DNA of 64,000 nucleotides from Candidatus Vagococcus giribetii (GTDB lineage: Bacteria; Bacillota; Bacilli; Lactobacillales; Vagococcaceae), in NCBI RefSeq assembly GCF_017316185.1, contig NZ_JAFLVX010000016.1, positions 1 to 64,000 of the forward strand. The letters run 5' to 3'. Of the stretch, positions 16,820 through 26,497 are shown in pieces. The notes beneath the pieces were generated by a model. That model saw nothing but the letters and a program-made list of their open reading frames with translations, did not search any database and was not told where the DNA came from. The translations under genes were made by a program, and so were the position numbers. Each line of letters begins with the position of its first letter. Position 1 is the stretch's first letter.

Positions 16820-17714
16820 CTTTTTCCCCTACCTTCATTTTAAATATTTCTTCTAATGTTGGTGGTTGTTGATTGAATACTGGTAAGTAGTCAGTTAGGC
16901 TCATTGCTTTATCAAATAATACTTTACCAACACTTGGGTCTTCCAAACGAATGTTGTATGTATGTTCTCTTTTCTCTACAACTTCTAAAACACCTGGAAC
17001 CTCTTCTAGCTCTTCTTTTGAAAGAGCTGTTTCTAGTTGTAGTTGTGTTCGACCAAATTGCTCACGAATGTCATCCACGCGACCGTTAAGCACCATCTTA
17101 CCGTTTTTCAACATGACTAGATGATCACATATTTGCTCCACATTTTCCATATTATGACTTGAAAAAATAACACAAGAACCTTGATCCTTCAATTCAATAA
17201 TCCCTTGCTTTAATAACTCAGCATTCACTGGGTCAAGTCCACTGAACGGCTCATCTAAGATAACTAACTTAGGCTCATGAATTAGCGTCGAAATTAATTG
17301 TACTTTTTGTTGATTCCCTTTAGATAAAGACTTCACTTTATCTGTCTTCTTACCTTTCACTTGAAACTTGTCCATCCACTTATCGATTAATGGCACAATC
17401 TCTTTTTTGGTTTTGCCACGTAAACGACCAAAGTAAATCAATTGATCCTCAATGGTTACTTTTGGATAAAGTCCACGCTCTTCAGGTAGATAACCAATAA
17501 TATTGTAATCTTCTTCTGTAATACGACGTTCGTTCCAATGAATCGTTCCTGAATCTTGATCCAAAAAGTTTAAAATCAAACGAAAAGTCGTTGATTTTCC
17601 TGCTCCGTTTTGCCCAATTAACCCTAAAATTTTACCATCTGGGATACGAAACGATACTTTATCAACTGCTGTCATATCACCAAATGTTTTTGTTAACCCT
17701 TCAACCTCTAACAT
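16812..17714 (-). CDS. ABC transporter ATP-binding protein, NatA/YhaQ type
   Basis: This 300-residue protein has Walker A GQNGAGKST (34-42), a degenerate LSKGNQQK signature, Walker B LVILDEPFSGLDP, the switch histidine in SSHNME, and a C-terminal DUF4162-like domain found in exporter ATPases. It partners the downstream overlapping permease. RBS AAGGAGG. Export substrate is unknown; the PadR context favours drug or antimicrobial-peptide efflux. Confidence 0.88.
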   Translation of the reverse strand: MLEVEGLTKTFGDMTAVDKVSFRIPDGKILGLIGQNGAGKSTTFRLILNFLDQDSGTIHWNERRITEEDYNIIGYLPEERGLYPKVTIEDQLIYFGRLRGKTKKEIVPLIDKWMDKFQVKGKKTDKVKSLSKGNQQKVQLISTLIHEPKLVILDEPFSGLDPVNAELLKQGIIELKDQGSCVIFSSHNMENVEQICDHLVMLKNGKMVLNGRVDDIREQFGRTQLQLETALSKEELEEVPGVLEVVEKREHTYNIRLEDPSVGKVLFDKAMSLTDYLPVFNQQPPTLEEIFKMKVGEKDE

Positions 17715-17725
17715 ACAAATCCTCC

Positions 17726-18415
17726 TTAAAAAATATTAAAATAACCCGTTATAAAACCAATTAGGCCTCCGAGTATACCGCCAATTATCATAGCAATCAC
17801 TAAATCAAGTATGAAGTGTTGCTTTTTCGCAAATTTCTTTGGCTCTTTAAAATAGCTAGTTCGTTTTAAGTAAACGCATTTATAATAAGTTAACAAACTA
17901 AATACAATTAAAGGAGCCATTAAACTAACAGCACATAGAACTGCTAATGAATAATAAATGCCTTTTACTTGCATCAAGAACTCTTTGACTGTTTGTTGAT
18001 TTAAGACAAAAAAACCGATTAAACTAGCTAACACAAAATACAATGAATTCCACATTAACCAACGTCGTTCTTGATTCAAACGACTGGAAAAGCTCTCTTC
18101 ATCTGAATACACAGCAGGCGTCCCGATATCTGACTTAAAGACAAAATACCTATTGCGATAGCTCATCACTTGATTCCACCCTGCTGCTTCGTACAAGTCT
18201 AAATACTCATCGACTTCTTTCTTATCACCAGAATAAAAATCGATGACAATCTGAGCCTTTTCTTTTTCAACTGGTCTTAATTTATACCAACCAAACCAAT
18301 TGATTGATTCAATGAGCCACCCCTTCGCTAATTCCTCTTCTAAACGTTGCCCTTCTAATTCTGCATAAAAAGCCAAACCCTTAGAATAGATATACTTTTT
18401 CTCCCGAATAATCAT
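17726..18415 (-). CDS. DUF2812 membrane protein
   Basis: This 229-residue protein has an N-terminal soluble DUF2812 domain (about 1-110, with the WLIESINWFGWYKLRP and AAGWNQVMSYRNRYFVF motifs) followed by three hydrophobic segments (about 120-140, 152-175, 205-228). Such genes are regularly found beside PadR regulators; the function is not established. Its ATG overlaps the padR stop, and the ABC exporter follows within 12 nt, so it may couple sensing to transport at the membrane. Confidence 0.8.
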   Translation of the reverse strand: MIIREKKYIYSKGLAFYAELEGQRLEEELAKGWLIESINWFGWYKLRPVEKEKAQIVIDFYSGDKKEVDEYLDLYEAAGWNQVMSYRNRYFVFKSDIGTPAVYSDEESFSSRLNQERRWLMWNSLYFVLASLIGFFVLNQQTVKEFLMQVKGIYYSLAVLCAVSLMAPLIVFSLLTYYKCVYLKRTSYFKEPKKFAKKQHFILDLVIAMIIGGILGGLIGFITGYFNIF

Positions 18416-18729
18416 GAATGACTTCCTCGCTTTTCTTCTAATAACCTTTCCCCAGCAAGGTAAAATAACTTTCGTCTTTCGACTTCTTCTTCTAACTTGT
18501 TAATCCCTAAGTCCGTAATTAAATACACTTTTTTACGATCATCATCTTGCTCCAAAGCAATCAAATCACTTTTAAGCAATTTTTTGAGTATTGTATACAT
18601 GCTAGCTGGACCAATAGAAACCCTTTCATTTGTTATATCAGAAATATCCTTCATAATAGCATAACCGTGTTTTGGCTTAAGTAAAGCCAAAAGGATCAAA
18701 TAACTTGAATCTGTTAACGGCTCATCCAC
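18412..18729 (-). CDS. PadR-family transcriptional repressor
   Basis: This 105-residue winged-helix protein has the PadR core (LLALLKPKHGYAIMKDI; GPASMYTILKKLL; DDRKKVYLIT) and a short C-terminal dimerisation helix, i.e. the small subfamily 1/LmrR-like type. It heads the operon and lies downstream of three overlapping ATATC-N7-GATAT dyads, so autorepression relieved by ligand is likely. The start appears to be GTG with AGGGG upstream. Confidence 0.88.
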   Translation of the reverse strand: MDEPLTDSSYLILLALLKPKHGYAIMKDISDITNERVSIGPASMYTILKKLLKSDLIALEQDDDRKKVYLITDLGINKLEEEVERRKLFYLAGERLLEEKRGSHS

Positions 18730-18753
18730 TGCGTCATCCCCTATCCACTAACA

Positions 18754-18800
18754 ATATCACTTAACGATATATCACTCGTTGATATATCGTTAAGTGATAT
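18754..18800. promoter_or_regulatory. PadR operator array (three overlapping 17-bp dyads)
   Basis: A perfect inverted repeat with 21-bp arms and a 5-bp centre resolves into three copies of ATATC-N7-GATAT at 18754-18770, 18769-18785 and 18784-18800, with centres exactly 15 bp apart. The array starts in the -10 element and covers the 5' end of the transcript. Confidence 0.85.
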
Positions 18801-18827
18801 ACTATCTTAAAAAAAAGAGTCTGTCAA
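18799..18827 (-). promoter_or_regulatory. padR operon promoter
   Basis: TTGACA (18822-18827) and TAGTAT (18799-18804) are separated by 17 bp on the minus strand. The -10 overlaps the first operator dyad. Confidence 0.85.
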
Positions 18828-18835
18828 TAACAAAA

Positions 18836-18868
18836 AAGAAGGAAGTTTCCTACAGAAACTTCCTTCTT
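18836..18868 (-). terminator. ndh terminator
   Basis: A perfect 14-bp stem (AAGAAGGAAGTTTC and its complement) is followed by a T-run on the minus strand, just after the NADH dehydrogenase gene. Confidence 0.88.
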
Positions 18869-18881
18869 AGTTTATTTCATT

Positions 18882-20087
18882 TTAATGATAATAGTCAAAA
18901 CGACCTTTTTTCAGTAATGTTTTTGTTCCACCAGTTGTTACTAGTGATTTGTTGATAATGTTTTTCTTCATAATTGAACCGATATAACCTTTAACTTCTT
19001 TACCCATAACGTTACCTAAACCAACGTTATTACCAATTGAAGCAACTGTTCCTAATGGTTTGTAAGCAAACGCTTCTACTGATTGGTTGTTTAATTTAGC
19101 TGCTAACGCATTTCCTAAATAAGCACCTTGTTGTAAAGCAATTTGAGCAGTTGTTGGGAATGGACGTCCTGATTCTCCGTCCATAACAGCACTAACATCT
19201 CCAATCATGAAGACTTCTGGGAAACCTGCAACTGATAAGTCAGATTCTACAACAACACGTCCACGACGTTCGTCAAAGCCTGATTCACCAACGACAGCAC
19301 TACCACGAACTCCTGTTGTCCAGATAATAGTGTTAGCTGTTAATTCTTTTAATTCACCATCTTGTTCGTAAACAACAGTGTTTTCTTTAATTTCTTTAAT
19401 TGGTGTTCCAACGATGAAGTTCACACCACGTTTTTTCAAGACATCAATTCCGTATGCTCCTAATTTTTCAGAGAACATTGGTAAAAGAGTTGGCATTGCT
19501 TCCACACAAGTAATTTTAACTTTATCCATTGGGAAGTTTAATTTTTCTGCTAATTTAGGTAAACGGTTAGTAATTTCACCTAAATACTCGATACTTGTAA
19601 AACCAGCACCACAAACAGCAATTGATAAATCCGCTTCATTTTTAGATGTTGCGTATTTAGCTAAGTTGCTATCTAAGTATTCACGGCAACTTTCTGCTGT
19701 TTTAATATCAACTAAAGGTTTTGAAAAATCGTTAACTCCAGGGATACCAAATGTCTCTGATTCAAACCCTAAAGCAATCACTAAATAATCGTAACTAATT
19801 TCACCTTTTTTAGCTAAAACTACTTTTTTCTCTTCTTTTTTCACTAATGTAACAGTGTCTTGAATGAAAGTAACTTTTTTGCTGTCGATAACATCAGCAA
19901 CGTTGTAGCTAATTTTGCTTGCAGGTTCTGTTCCTGCTGCTACTTCGTGTAATTGTGTTGACTCATAATGATACTCATTTTTGTTGATTAAAATAATCTC
20001 GGCATTTACATTTTTCTTTTGTAATTGTTTAGCTGTTTTTAATCCAGCATAACCAGCACCAAGAATGACGATTTTCGGCTTGTTCAT
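18882..20087 (-). CDS. ndh: Type II NADH dehydrogenase (NDH-2)
   Basis: This 401-residue flavoprotein has an N-terminal FAD fold (GAGYAG at about 10-15), a second Rossmann fold for NADH (CGAGFTSIE, about 160-170), the EXXE-like VIGDVSAVMD segment, and a C-terminal amphipathic membrane-binding region. It oxidises NADH and reduces quinone without proton pumping. In lactic acid bacteria it feeds menaquinone/cytochrome bd or electron transfer to acceptors. The ATG at 20087 (RBS GGAGGG) is preferred to an upstream GTG 17 codons earlier. Confidence 0.9.
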   Translation of the reverse strand: MNKPKIVILGAGYAGLKTAKQLQKKNVNAEIILINKNEYHYESTQLHEVAAGTEPASKISYNVADVIDSKKVTFIQDTVTLVKKEEKKVVLAKKGEISYDYLVIALGFESETFGIPGVNDFSKPLVDIKTAESCREYLDSNLAKYATSKNEADLSIAVCGAGFTSIEYLGEITNRLPKLAEKLNFPMDKVKITCVEAMPTLLPMFSEKLGAYGIDVLKKRGVNFIVGTPIKEIKENTVVYEQDGELKELTANTIIWTTGVRGSAVVGESGFDERRGRVVVESDLSVAGFPEVFMIGDVSAVMDGESGRPFPTTAQIALQQGAYLGNALAAKLNNQSVEAFAYKPLGTVASIGNNVGLGNVMGKEVKGYIGSIMKKNIINKSLVTTGGTKTLLKKGRFDYYH

Positions 20088-20120
20088 TTTCCTATTCCCT
20101 CCATGACTAATCTCTATTTC

Positions 20121-20149
20121 ACTATAGGAGTATTTCACAAAAATGTCAA
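20121..20149 (-). promoter_or_regulatory. ndh promoter
   Basis: TTGACA (20144-20149) and TATAGT (20121-20126) are spaced exactly 17 bp. The spacer holds TTGTGAAATA, which resembles half of a Rex site; ndh is a known Rex target in Bacillus, but the second half-site is not convincing. Confidence 0.75.
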
Positions 20150-20191
20150 TTGATTGAAACTATTACAGTTAAATTAATTTATAACTACAGA

Positions 20192-20488
20192 TTAGTCCTC
20201 ACTTAAAGTACGTGAAAAGTACCATAAACTTAAACTGTTCACTAAACTAACAAAGGCTCCGTAGAGTAATAAATGATCAACAAATTTTGAACGTGATAAA
20301 CCCATTGCATTTAATTCAATTAATAGGATTCCTAAACCTAAGATAAAGGCACTCATTGTGATTTGACTAGTAAAGGCCATTACTTTTTGACCTAATGGGC
20401 TCTTTTTAGCTACATTACTACGGTAATAGAAGAAAAGCATAGAAGCAAAGATAACAACAATTGATGTAATATTAATAATTAATGACAC
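20192..20488 (-). CDS. Small three-helix membrane protein (YtpI-like)
   Basis: This 98-residue protein has three hydrophobic helices (about 3-21, 41-62, 70-90). Its size and pattern resemble Bacillus YtpI, whose function is unknown. Start is GTG with AAAGGGG seven nt upstream. It precedes ndh, which has its own promoter in between. Confidence 0.65.
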   Translation of the reverse strand: MSLIINITSIVVIFASMLFFYYRSNVAKKSPLGQKVMAFTSQITMSAFILGLGILLIELNAMGLSRSKFVDHLLLYGAFVSLVNSLSLWYFSRTLSED

Positions 20489-20543
20489 AAATATTCCCCT
20501 TTAATAATAAATTTTAAAAAATCTCGTCCATTGTACCACTTAT

Positions 20544-22322
20544 TTAAGCTTGATTAAAGTGTTCTACTATGGCTTTGGCTACATTTTTAGGCATACCAAT
20601 CGCAATGATTTCTTCTTCCGTTGCTTTAGCAATACTTTTTACTGATTTGAAAGCTTTTAGAAGTTCTTTCTTGCGTTTTGGCCCTAACCCATCGATGTTG
20701 TCTAATTGAGATGAAAAACTCGTTTTACTTCGTGTGTTTCGATGGAAGGTAATAGCAAATCGGTGTACCTCATCTTGAATTCGCTGAAGTAAAAAGAATT
20801 CTGATGAGTTTCTTTTTAATGGTACAGGTTCTAGGTCTGTTCCAAACAGTAAATCACTGGTCTTATGCTTATCATTTTTAGCTAATCCAGCAATTGGTAT
20901 ATCTAATCCTAATTGATTTTCAAGTACTTCTTGCGCGGCATGAACTTGTCCTTTCCCTCCATCAATAAGTATCAAATCAGGTAAGGGTAAATTCTCTTTT
21001 AACACGCGTGAGTAGCGCCTAAAAATGACTTCTTCCATTGAAGCATAATCGTCTGGACCTTTTACCGTTTTTATTTTAAATTTGCGGTATTCTTTTTTAT
21101 CCGGTTTTCCATTGATGTAAACTACCATAGCAGAAACAGGATCAGTTCCCATAATATTGGAGTTATCGAATGCTTCAATACGGTACGGGGTAGGTATGCC
21201 CATGATTTCACCTAGTTTTTCAACAGCTCCAATGGTTCTCTCTTCTTTTCGTTCAATTAAACCAAACTGCTCCTTCAAATAAACATCTGCATTCTTACAA
21301 GCTAATTCAACTAATTTTTTCTTTTCGCCGCGTTGTGGTTGAATAATTTTAGTTGGAACAATAGCCTCAACATCTTCCTTACTGATTTCTCGTGGAATCA
21401 ATACTTCTTTTGGAATAAAATGCTGACTCTCTTGATAAAACTGGCCAATAAATGTTAAGAAATCTTCTTCAGCTTCGTTGTAAAAAGGAAAGTCAAACAC
21501 ACGTCGTTCAATCAATTTCCCTTGTCTAACAAAAAATACCTGAACCACCATCCAGCCTTTATCAACAGCAAAGCCAAAAATATCTCGATCAATAAAATCT
21601 GCATTAGTCATTTTTTGTTTTGTCATCACTGTTTCAATAGCATTGATTTGATCACGGTACTCTGCTGCTCGCTCAAATTCCATATTTTCAGCAGCTTGGT
21701 TCATTTTTACTTCCAACTCTTTTTGGACGTTCACATACCCTCCACCGTTTAAGAAATGCTTTATTTCTTCTACCATCTCTTTGTATTTTGCTTCTACCAC
21801 TTCATTCACACAAGGACCTAGACATTGTCCCATGTGGTAGTACAAACAAACTTCATTTGGTAAATTTTTACATTTTCTAAGAGGGTACATGCGATCTAAC
21901 AAACGCTTGGTTTCATTGGCTGCTCGAACATCTGGATAAGGTCCAAAATAAATCCCCTTGTCTTTCAACACTTTTCTTGTAATCAATAATCTGGGTGCTT
22001 TTTCATTGGTAATTTTGATAAAAGGATAAGATTTATCATCCTTTAACATGATGTTATATTTAGGCATATTTTTTTGAATCAAATTAATCTCAAGCAGTAA
22101 CGCTTCTGTATTCGATTCTGTCACAATATACTCAAAATCAACAATCTCACTCACTAAACGTTCTGTTTTCGTATCATGACTCCCTGTGAAATAAGAACGT
22201 ACTCTATTTTTTAAGACTTTTGCTTTTCCTACATAAATAATCGTCTTGTTTTTATCTTTCATTAAGTAACAACCAGGCTGATCTGGTAAAAGAGCTAGTT
22301 TACTTTTTATGTTTTCGTTCAT
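20544..22322 (-). CDS. uvrC: Excinuclease ABC subunit C
   Basis: This 592-residue nucleotide-excision-repair nuclease has an N-terminal GIY-YIG domain (about 12-92, [18 protein letters not shown]) making the 3' incision, a Cys-rich segment ([17 protein letters not shown]), a UVR motif (about 197-232) that contacts UvrB, an RNase H-like C-terminal nuclease ([20 protein letters not shown]) for the 5' incision, and a terminal helix-hairpin-helix. Full length for the family. It follows trxA and has RBS AAGGAG. Confidence 0.96.
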   Translation of the reverse strand: MNENIKSKLALLPDQPGCYLMKDKNKTIIYVGKAKVLKNRVRSYFTGSHDTKTERLVSEIVDFEYIVTESNTEALLLEINLIQKNMPKYNIMLKDDKSYPFIKITNEKAPRLLITRKVLKDKGIYFGPYPDVRAANETKRLLDRMYPLRKCKNLPNEVCLYYHMGQCLGPCVNEVVEAKYKEMVEEIKHFLNGGGYVNVQKELEVKMNQAAENMEFERAAEYRDQINAIETVMTKQKMTNADFIDRDIFGFAVDKGWMVVQVFFVRQGKLIERRVFDFPFYNEAEEDFLTFIGQFYQESQHFIPKEVLIPREISKEDVEAIVPTKIIQPQRGEKKKLVELACKNADVYLKEQFGLIERKEERTIGAVEKLGEIMGIPTPYRIEAFDNSNIMGTDPVSAMVVYINGKPDKKEYRKFKIKTVKGPDDYASMEEVIFRRYSRVLKENLPLPDLILIDGGKGQVHAAQEVLENQLGLDIPIAGLAKNDKHKTSDLLFGTDLEPVPLKRNSSEFFLLQRIQDEVHRFAITFHRNTRSKTSFSSQLDNIDGLGPKRKKELLKAFKSVKSIAKATEEEIIAIGMPKNVAKAIVEHFNQA

Positions 22323-22374
22323 CTTCTCACTCCTTCAAGACATATCTGTCTTAGTATACCAAGAGCTCAAAAAA

Positions 22375-22408
22375 AAAGCATTCAGTAATGTCTCTACTGA
22401 ACGCTTCT
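22375..22408 (-). terminator. trxA terminator
   Basis: The stem AAGCGTTCAGTA / TACTGAATGCTT is followed on the minus strand by an eight-T run. Confidence 0.88.
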
Positions 22409-22416
22409 TAAGTTTC

Positions 22417-22728
22417 TTATAAATGTTTGTCGATAATTGGTTTTAATTGTGCTTTTTGATGCACACCTACGATGTTTTCAACCACTTGACCATCTTTAAA
22501 TAATAACATGTTTGGAATACTCATGATGCCATATTGTTGGCTAGTCATTGGGTTATCGTCTACGTTAAGTTTAGCAAATGCCACTTGGTCCACGTAATCT
22601 GTTGATGTTTGCTCTAAAATAGGTGTTTGCATACGACAAGGTCCACACCAAGGAGCCCAAAAGTCAACTAAGACTAATCCTTCACTGATTTCTTCTGCGA
22701 AATTTTTATCTGTTAATTCTAATAACAT
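22417..22728 (-). CDS. trxA: Thioredoxin
   Basis: This 103-residue protein has the WCGPC active site (Cys28/Cys31) and the cis-proline segment SIPNMLLF. It is the standard cytosolic thiol-disulfide reductant for ribonucleotide reductase, methionine sulfoxide reductases and peroxidases. It lies between mutS2 and uvrC, the usual Firmicute arrangement, and is followed by its own terminator. Confidence 0.95.
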   Translation of the reverse strand: MLLELTDKNFAEEISEGLVLVDFWAPWCGPCRMQTPILEQTSTDYVDQVAFAKLNVDDNPMTSQQYGIMSIPNMLLFKDGQVVENIVGVHQKAQLKPIIDKHL

Positions 22729-22809
22729 AATACTTCCACTCTCCTTATGTCTGATTATAGTTGAATTATACCAAAGGGGGTACTTTTAGACTAATCATTT
22801 GCTTGAGCT

Positions 22810-25182
22810 TTAGAAAGTTACAATAGTTGCGCCGTCTCCACCCTGATTAGCAGGAGCATATTCAAAATGTTTCACTCGTCTATGGCTTCTTAAATACTCT
22901 TGCACACCATTTTTAAGCGCTCCAGTTCCTCTTCCGTGGACAATTGTCACTTGAGGATAACCTGCTAAAAGTGCTGCATCAATGTACTGATCGACTTCTC
23001 CCAAGGCTTCTTCAAAACGTTTACCTCTTAAATCCAGTTGCGTTTTAACTGATGAACGACTACTGCCACCATCACTTTTGACCGTTGTCATGCGTCTTGT
23101 CGGTTCTTTTTCAGGAGCTAATAAAGTCATACCATCCTCAGAAACTGCCATTTTTAGAATTCCTAATTGAACTTGCCATTCTTTATTACCTGTCTTACTG
23201 ATTAAAGTTCCTCTTTGGCCAAAAGCTTCTACTAAAACATCATCTCCAGCTTTAAAATTTTTCTTCTCTTTCGCTTTTTTCAATACTTTGTTTTTAGCTA
23301 AATGAGATTCTTCATGTTTTAAATCTGATAATTGTGATTTTACATCAATAAATTCATGCTCTTTGACTTTACTCTCTGACTGACTACGTAGTTGCATCTG
23401 TCTAATATCTTGAATCAGATTTTCGGCTTTTTCTTCAGCCTCTGAAATGATTTCATTTGCTTTGACTTTTGCTTTGTTCATCTCTTTTTCTCTTTCAGAG
23501 AAGAAAGTTTCATAGGCTTCTTTCAAGTCTTTGTATAAGTCTTCTGCCTCATCAACATAGTGACGCATCTCTAAATATTCTGTCTCTGTCATTTTACGCT
23601 GATTTTCTAAATCAGAAATCATGTCATTTAAGTCTTGACTCTCTCCGTCAATAATTTGCTTAGCTTGGTCAATAATTTGTGTGGATAAGCCTAAACGCTT
23701 TGAAATTTCAAAGGCATTACTTCGTCCAGGTATGCCGATTAATAAATGATAAGTTGGACTAAGGGTATCCACATCAAATTCCATACTGGCATTAATCGTA
23801 CCAGTTCGATTGTATCCGTAAACTTTCAACTCTGGATAATGAGTTGTGGCCATAACAAAAGCACCCGTTTGACCAACTTGATCTAAAATCGAAATAGCCA
23901 AGGCCGCTCCTTCTTGAGGATCCGTCCCAGCACCTAGCTCATCAAATAATACTAAACTATCTTGATCTAAATGAGCTAAAATAGAGACAATATTTGTCAT
24001 GTGAGAAGAGAACGTACTTAAATTTTGTTCAATTGACTGCTCATCTCCAATATCTGCATAAACCTCTGAAAACACACCAATTTGACTATCTTCCTCTGCT
24101 GGAATCGGTAATCCCGCTTGCCCCATTAATTGCAGTAATCCTAACGTTTTTAAGGTAATGGTTTTACCACCTGTATTAGGTCCTGTTATAACAATAGCTT
24201 GGTAATCCTTCCCGATAATAATATCGTTAGCTACGACTTTTTCACTATCAATTAAAGGGTGTCTCGCTTGTTTAAGAGAAACGTGTTTATCAGCGCTTAG
24301 ATCAGGAACAATCCCCTTTATACTCTTTCCAAAATTAGCTTTTGCATTAATAAAATCTAGTTTTCCTAAGACAAACGCATTTTGTAGAATATCTTGTCTA
24401 AAAGGAGCCAACTCATTCGATAGCACAGCTAATATACGTTCAATTTCTTTTCTTTCAGCGATTTGATGTTGTCTTAATTTATTGTTTAATTCAACAACTT
24501 GTCTTGGTTCAACGAAAATAGTTTGACCTGAGGCACTTTGGTCATGAACCACTCCGCCAAAGTGACTACGGTATTCACTTTTAACAGGAATAACGTAACG
24601 TTCATTTCTCATAGTCACAATATTGTCGCTTAAATATTTGCTACTACCACCGCGTAAAATACTGTTCAATTGGTCTTTAACCCCTTGTTCAGCACGGCGA
24701 ATACTTTGACGTATATGTTTCAATTCACTTGAAGCGTCATCTGTGACACGACCATCTTCATCAATAGCAATTCGAATTTCTTTAGCCAAATCAGGTAAAG
24801 CAATCATTTTATCGTTCCACTCGTACAGACGAGGCAACTCAATTTCTAATTCCCTTAAATCCTCAAAAAAGCGTTGCAATTCTGTGACAGTGCGTAACAC
24901 ACGACCTACTTGAGCAATTTCTAACCCATTTAACATCGCACCAATTTCAATACGTTTCATATGTGGTTTAATATTTTCTAAGATAGGGATAGGAATACCG
25001 CCACGTAAACGTAAGACATCAAAAGCCTCTTTTGTTTCCAATAATTGTTCTTCAATTTTATCAAAATCACTGATTGGTGTTAGTTGTTGCAGTTGTTCTT
25101 CACCTAATTTTGTCACAACATGTTGCGACAATTGTTGTTTCACTTTATCAAACTCTAAGGTTTGTAGTATTTTTTTATTCAT
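22810..25182 (-). CDS. mutS2: Endonuclease MutS2 / ribosome-rescue ATPase
   Basis: This 790-residue protein lacks the MutS mismatch-recognition domain. It has the MutS core and ATPase (GPNTGGKT Walker A; LVLFDELGAGTDP Walker B), a long coiled coil (about 510-640), a KOW-like segment and a C-terminal Smr nuclease domain (LDLRG..; VHGRGTGALK). MutS2 suppresses recombination in some bacteria; in Bacillus it splits collided ribosomes. I choose the ATG at 25182, six nt after AAGGAG. Confidence 0.94.
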   Translation of the reverse strand: MNKKILQTLEFDKVKQQLSQHVVTKLGEEQLQQLTPISDFDKIEEQLLETKEAFDVLRLRGGIPIPILENIKPHMKRIEIGAMLNGLEIAQVGRVLRTVTELQRFFEDLRELEIELPRLYEWNDKMIALPDLAKEIRIAIDEDGRVTDDASSELKHIRQSIRRAEQGVKDQLNSILRGGSSKYLSDNIVTMRNERYVIPVKSEYRSHFGGVVHDQSASGQTIFVEPRQVVELNNKLRQHQIAERKEIERILAVLSNELAPFRQDILQNAFVLGKLDFINAKANFGKSIKGIVPDLSADKHVSLKQARHPLIDSEKVVANDIIIGKDYQAIVITGPNTGGKTITLKTLGLLQLMGQAGLPIPAEEDSQIGVFSEVYADIGDEQSIEQNLSTFSSHMTNIVSILAHLDQDSLVLFDELGAGTDPQEGAALAISILDQVGQTGAFVMATTHYPELKVYGYNRTGTINASMEFDVDTLSPTYHLLIGIPGRSNAFEISKRLGLSTQIIDQAKQIIDGESQDLNDMISDLENQRKMTETEYLEMRHYVDEAEDLYKDLKEAYETFFSEREKEMNKAKVKANEIISEAEEKAENLIQDIRQMQLRSQSESKVKEHEFIDVKSQLSDLKHEESHLAKNKVLKKAKEKKNFKAGDDVLVEAFGQRGTLISKTGNKEWQVQLGILKMAVSEDGMTLLAPEKEPTRRMTTVKSDGGSSRSSVKTQLDLRGKRFEEALGEVDQYIDAALLAGYPQVTIVHGRGTGALKNGVQEYLRSHRRVKHFEYAPANQGGDGATIVTF

Positions 25183-25215
25183 CATGTACTCCTTAATAGT
25201 TACTTCAAACAAAAA

Positions 25216-25258
25216 GGCAAGTTTCTTTTAGACACACAACTTCTAAAAGTTGCCTGCA
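25216..25258 (-). terminator. Hairpin between cvpA and mutS2
   Basis: GGCAA..CTTTTAGA pairs with TCTAAAAG..TTGCC and is followed by TTTTTG on the minus strand. It is probably a partial terminator or mRNA-processing hairpin inside the operon. Confidence 0.6.
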
Positions 25259-25279
25259 GAAAAGACCATTGCCCACATT

Positions 25280-25831
25280 TTATAAAATAATTTTAGTAAT
25301 CCACCAGTTATGCAATAAATTAGAGATAATCGGCGTTGAATCGACTAGAAATCGCGCTAAAGAGCTCTTTTTAAAGAGATTTTGGATAAAATCAAGTGGT
25401 ACCATTGCTAAAAGAGTTAAGCATAGCGTTAATCCAACCACTGTTAACAGTGCATTCAACACACCACCTGCTAAATCATTCCCTTTTTGAATGACAGGTC
25501 TAAACGTTAAACCATAGCAGAGCATCCCCACAAATCTCGTTAATAACCAACCGATAAAAACAATTAAAATAAAAGCAAATCCGGCATAAAAAGCTTTGTC
25601 TAGGTCAAATATTAAATTTTTATCGAATAAAACTAAACTCGTTTTTTCTGTAGGCGCAGGGTATGGAACGAGTAATTCGAGTTTTTTTCCTAAAGCTTTG
25701 TATTGACTTTGAGCCACTACAAAAGAAGCCACATATCCTAGTCCATAAACTAGTTGTAACATTAATCCTCTTCTATACCCAGCATAAAAACTTGTTCCTA
25801 AACATAGGATAATTAAAATAGTTAGCATCAT
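25280..25831 (-). CDS. CvpA family membrane protein
   Basis: This 183-residue protein has four membrane helices and the CvpA/YshB pattern (GYRRGLMLQLVYGLGYVASFVVA; AGGVLNALLTVVGLTLCLTLL). CvpA is linked to colicin V production in E. coli and to envelope homeostasis elsewhere; its biochemistry is unknown. It sits between zapA and mutS2, as in Bacillus (yshA-yshB-mutS2). Confidence 0.88.
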   Translation of the reverse strand: MMLTILIILCLGTSFYAGYRRGLMLQLVYGLGYVASFVVAQSQYKALGKKLELLVPYPAPTEKTSLVLFDKNLIFDLDKAFYAGFAFILIVFIGWLLTRFVGMLCYGLTFRPVIQKGNDLAGGVLNALLTVVGLTLCLTLLAMVPLDFIQNLFKKSSLARFLVDSTPIISNLLHNWWITKIIL

Positions 25832-25856
25832 TTCAAACCTTACTCATTGATTATTT

Positions 25857-26312
25857 TTATTTACGTTTTTGATCGTTGTTTCGTTGGATCTTTTCTTTAA
25901 CTTGTTGATTCAAGACTTTTTGGACTTCAATGTGATTCAGAGTTTCCTCTTCTGTCAATTGTCTTTTTTCTTTAATAATAGCTTGTCTTGCTTCTTTTTC
26001 ACGCTCTTCAATTCGCTTTAAACGTTCTTCTAAGTCCTCAACTCGTTTGACTTCTTCTTTTAACTCATTGATTTCTTTTCGTTGATCTAAAATGACTTCT
26101 TGTTGTTTAACTTGAATAGATAGCGTATTGATAGCCAGTAAAATAGCAGCTTGCTCATTGGTTAGTCCAGGGGCGTGTTGTTTTATCACATCAATTTGCT
26201 CATTAGCTAAATCATTAACAATTTCCATATGATAGTGACTTTCTGGACCAATAATTGTATACACTTCTCCCGCAATTCTTGCTTTGTAGCGTTTCATCTC
26301 TTCATGGGTCAT
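25857..26312 (-). CDS. zapA: Cell-division protein ZapA with extended coiled coil
   Basis: This 151-residue protein has the ZapA head (about 10-60, RARIAGEVYTIIG-like with LANEQIDVIKQHAPGL) and then about 75 residues of uninterrupted charged heptads (QKEINELKEEVKRVEDLEERL...). ZapA bundles FtsZ at the Z-ring. Bacillus ZapA is about 85 residues, so the coiled coil here is longer than usual. It is the first gene of the zapA-cvpA-mutS2 operon, with RBS GGAGGG. Confidence 0.88.
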   Translation of the reverse strand: MTHEEMKRYKARIAGEVYTIIGPESHYHMEIVNDLANEQIDVIKQHAPGLTNEQAAILLAINTLSIQVKQQEVILDQRKEINELKEEVKRVEDLEERLKRIEEREKEARQAIIKEKRQLTEEETLNHIEVQKVLNQQVKEKIQRNNDQKRK

Positions 26313-26436
26313 ACTAAATCCCTCCTCACTTTCATGAGTTTTTTCTTCATTTGTCTAATCTTAAAGTTAATTATATAAGACTTTGTCGTAAATAACAATT
26401 TTTCCAGTGATAAAATAAAGAAGTTTTCTACATTGT

Positions 26437-26464
26437 TTGATTCCTTTTTCTTTCTTGCTATAAT
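26437..26464 (+). promoter_or_regulatory. rnhC promoter
   Basis: TTGATT (26437-26442) and TATAAT (26459-26464) are spaced 16 bp. Confidence 0.75.
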
Positions 26465-26497
26465 TACTCTTGAACCAATAGAAAGAGAGTGATTTCG

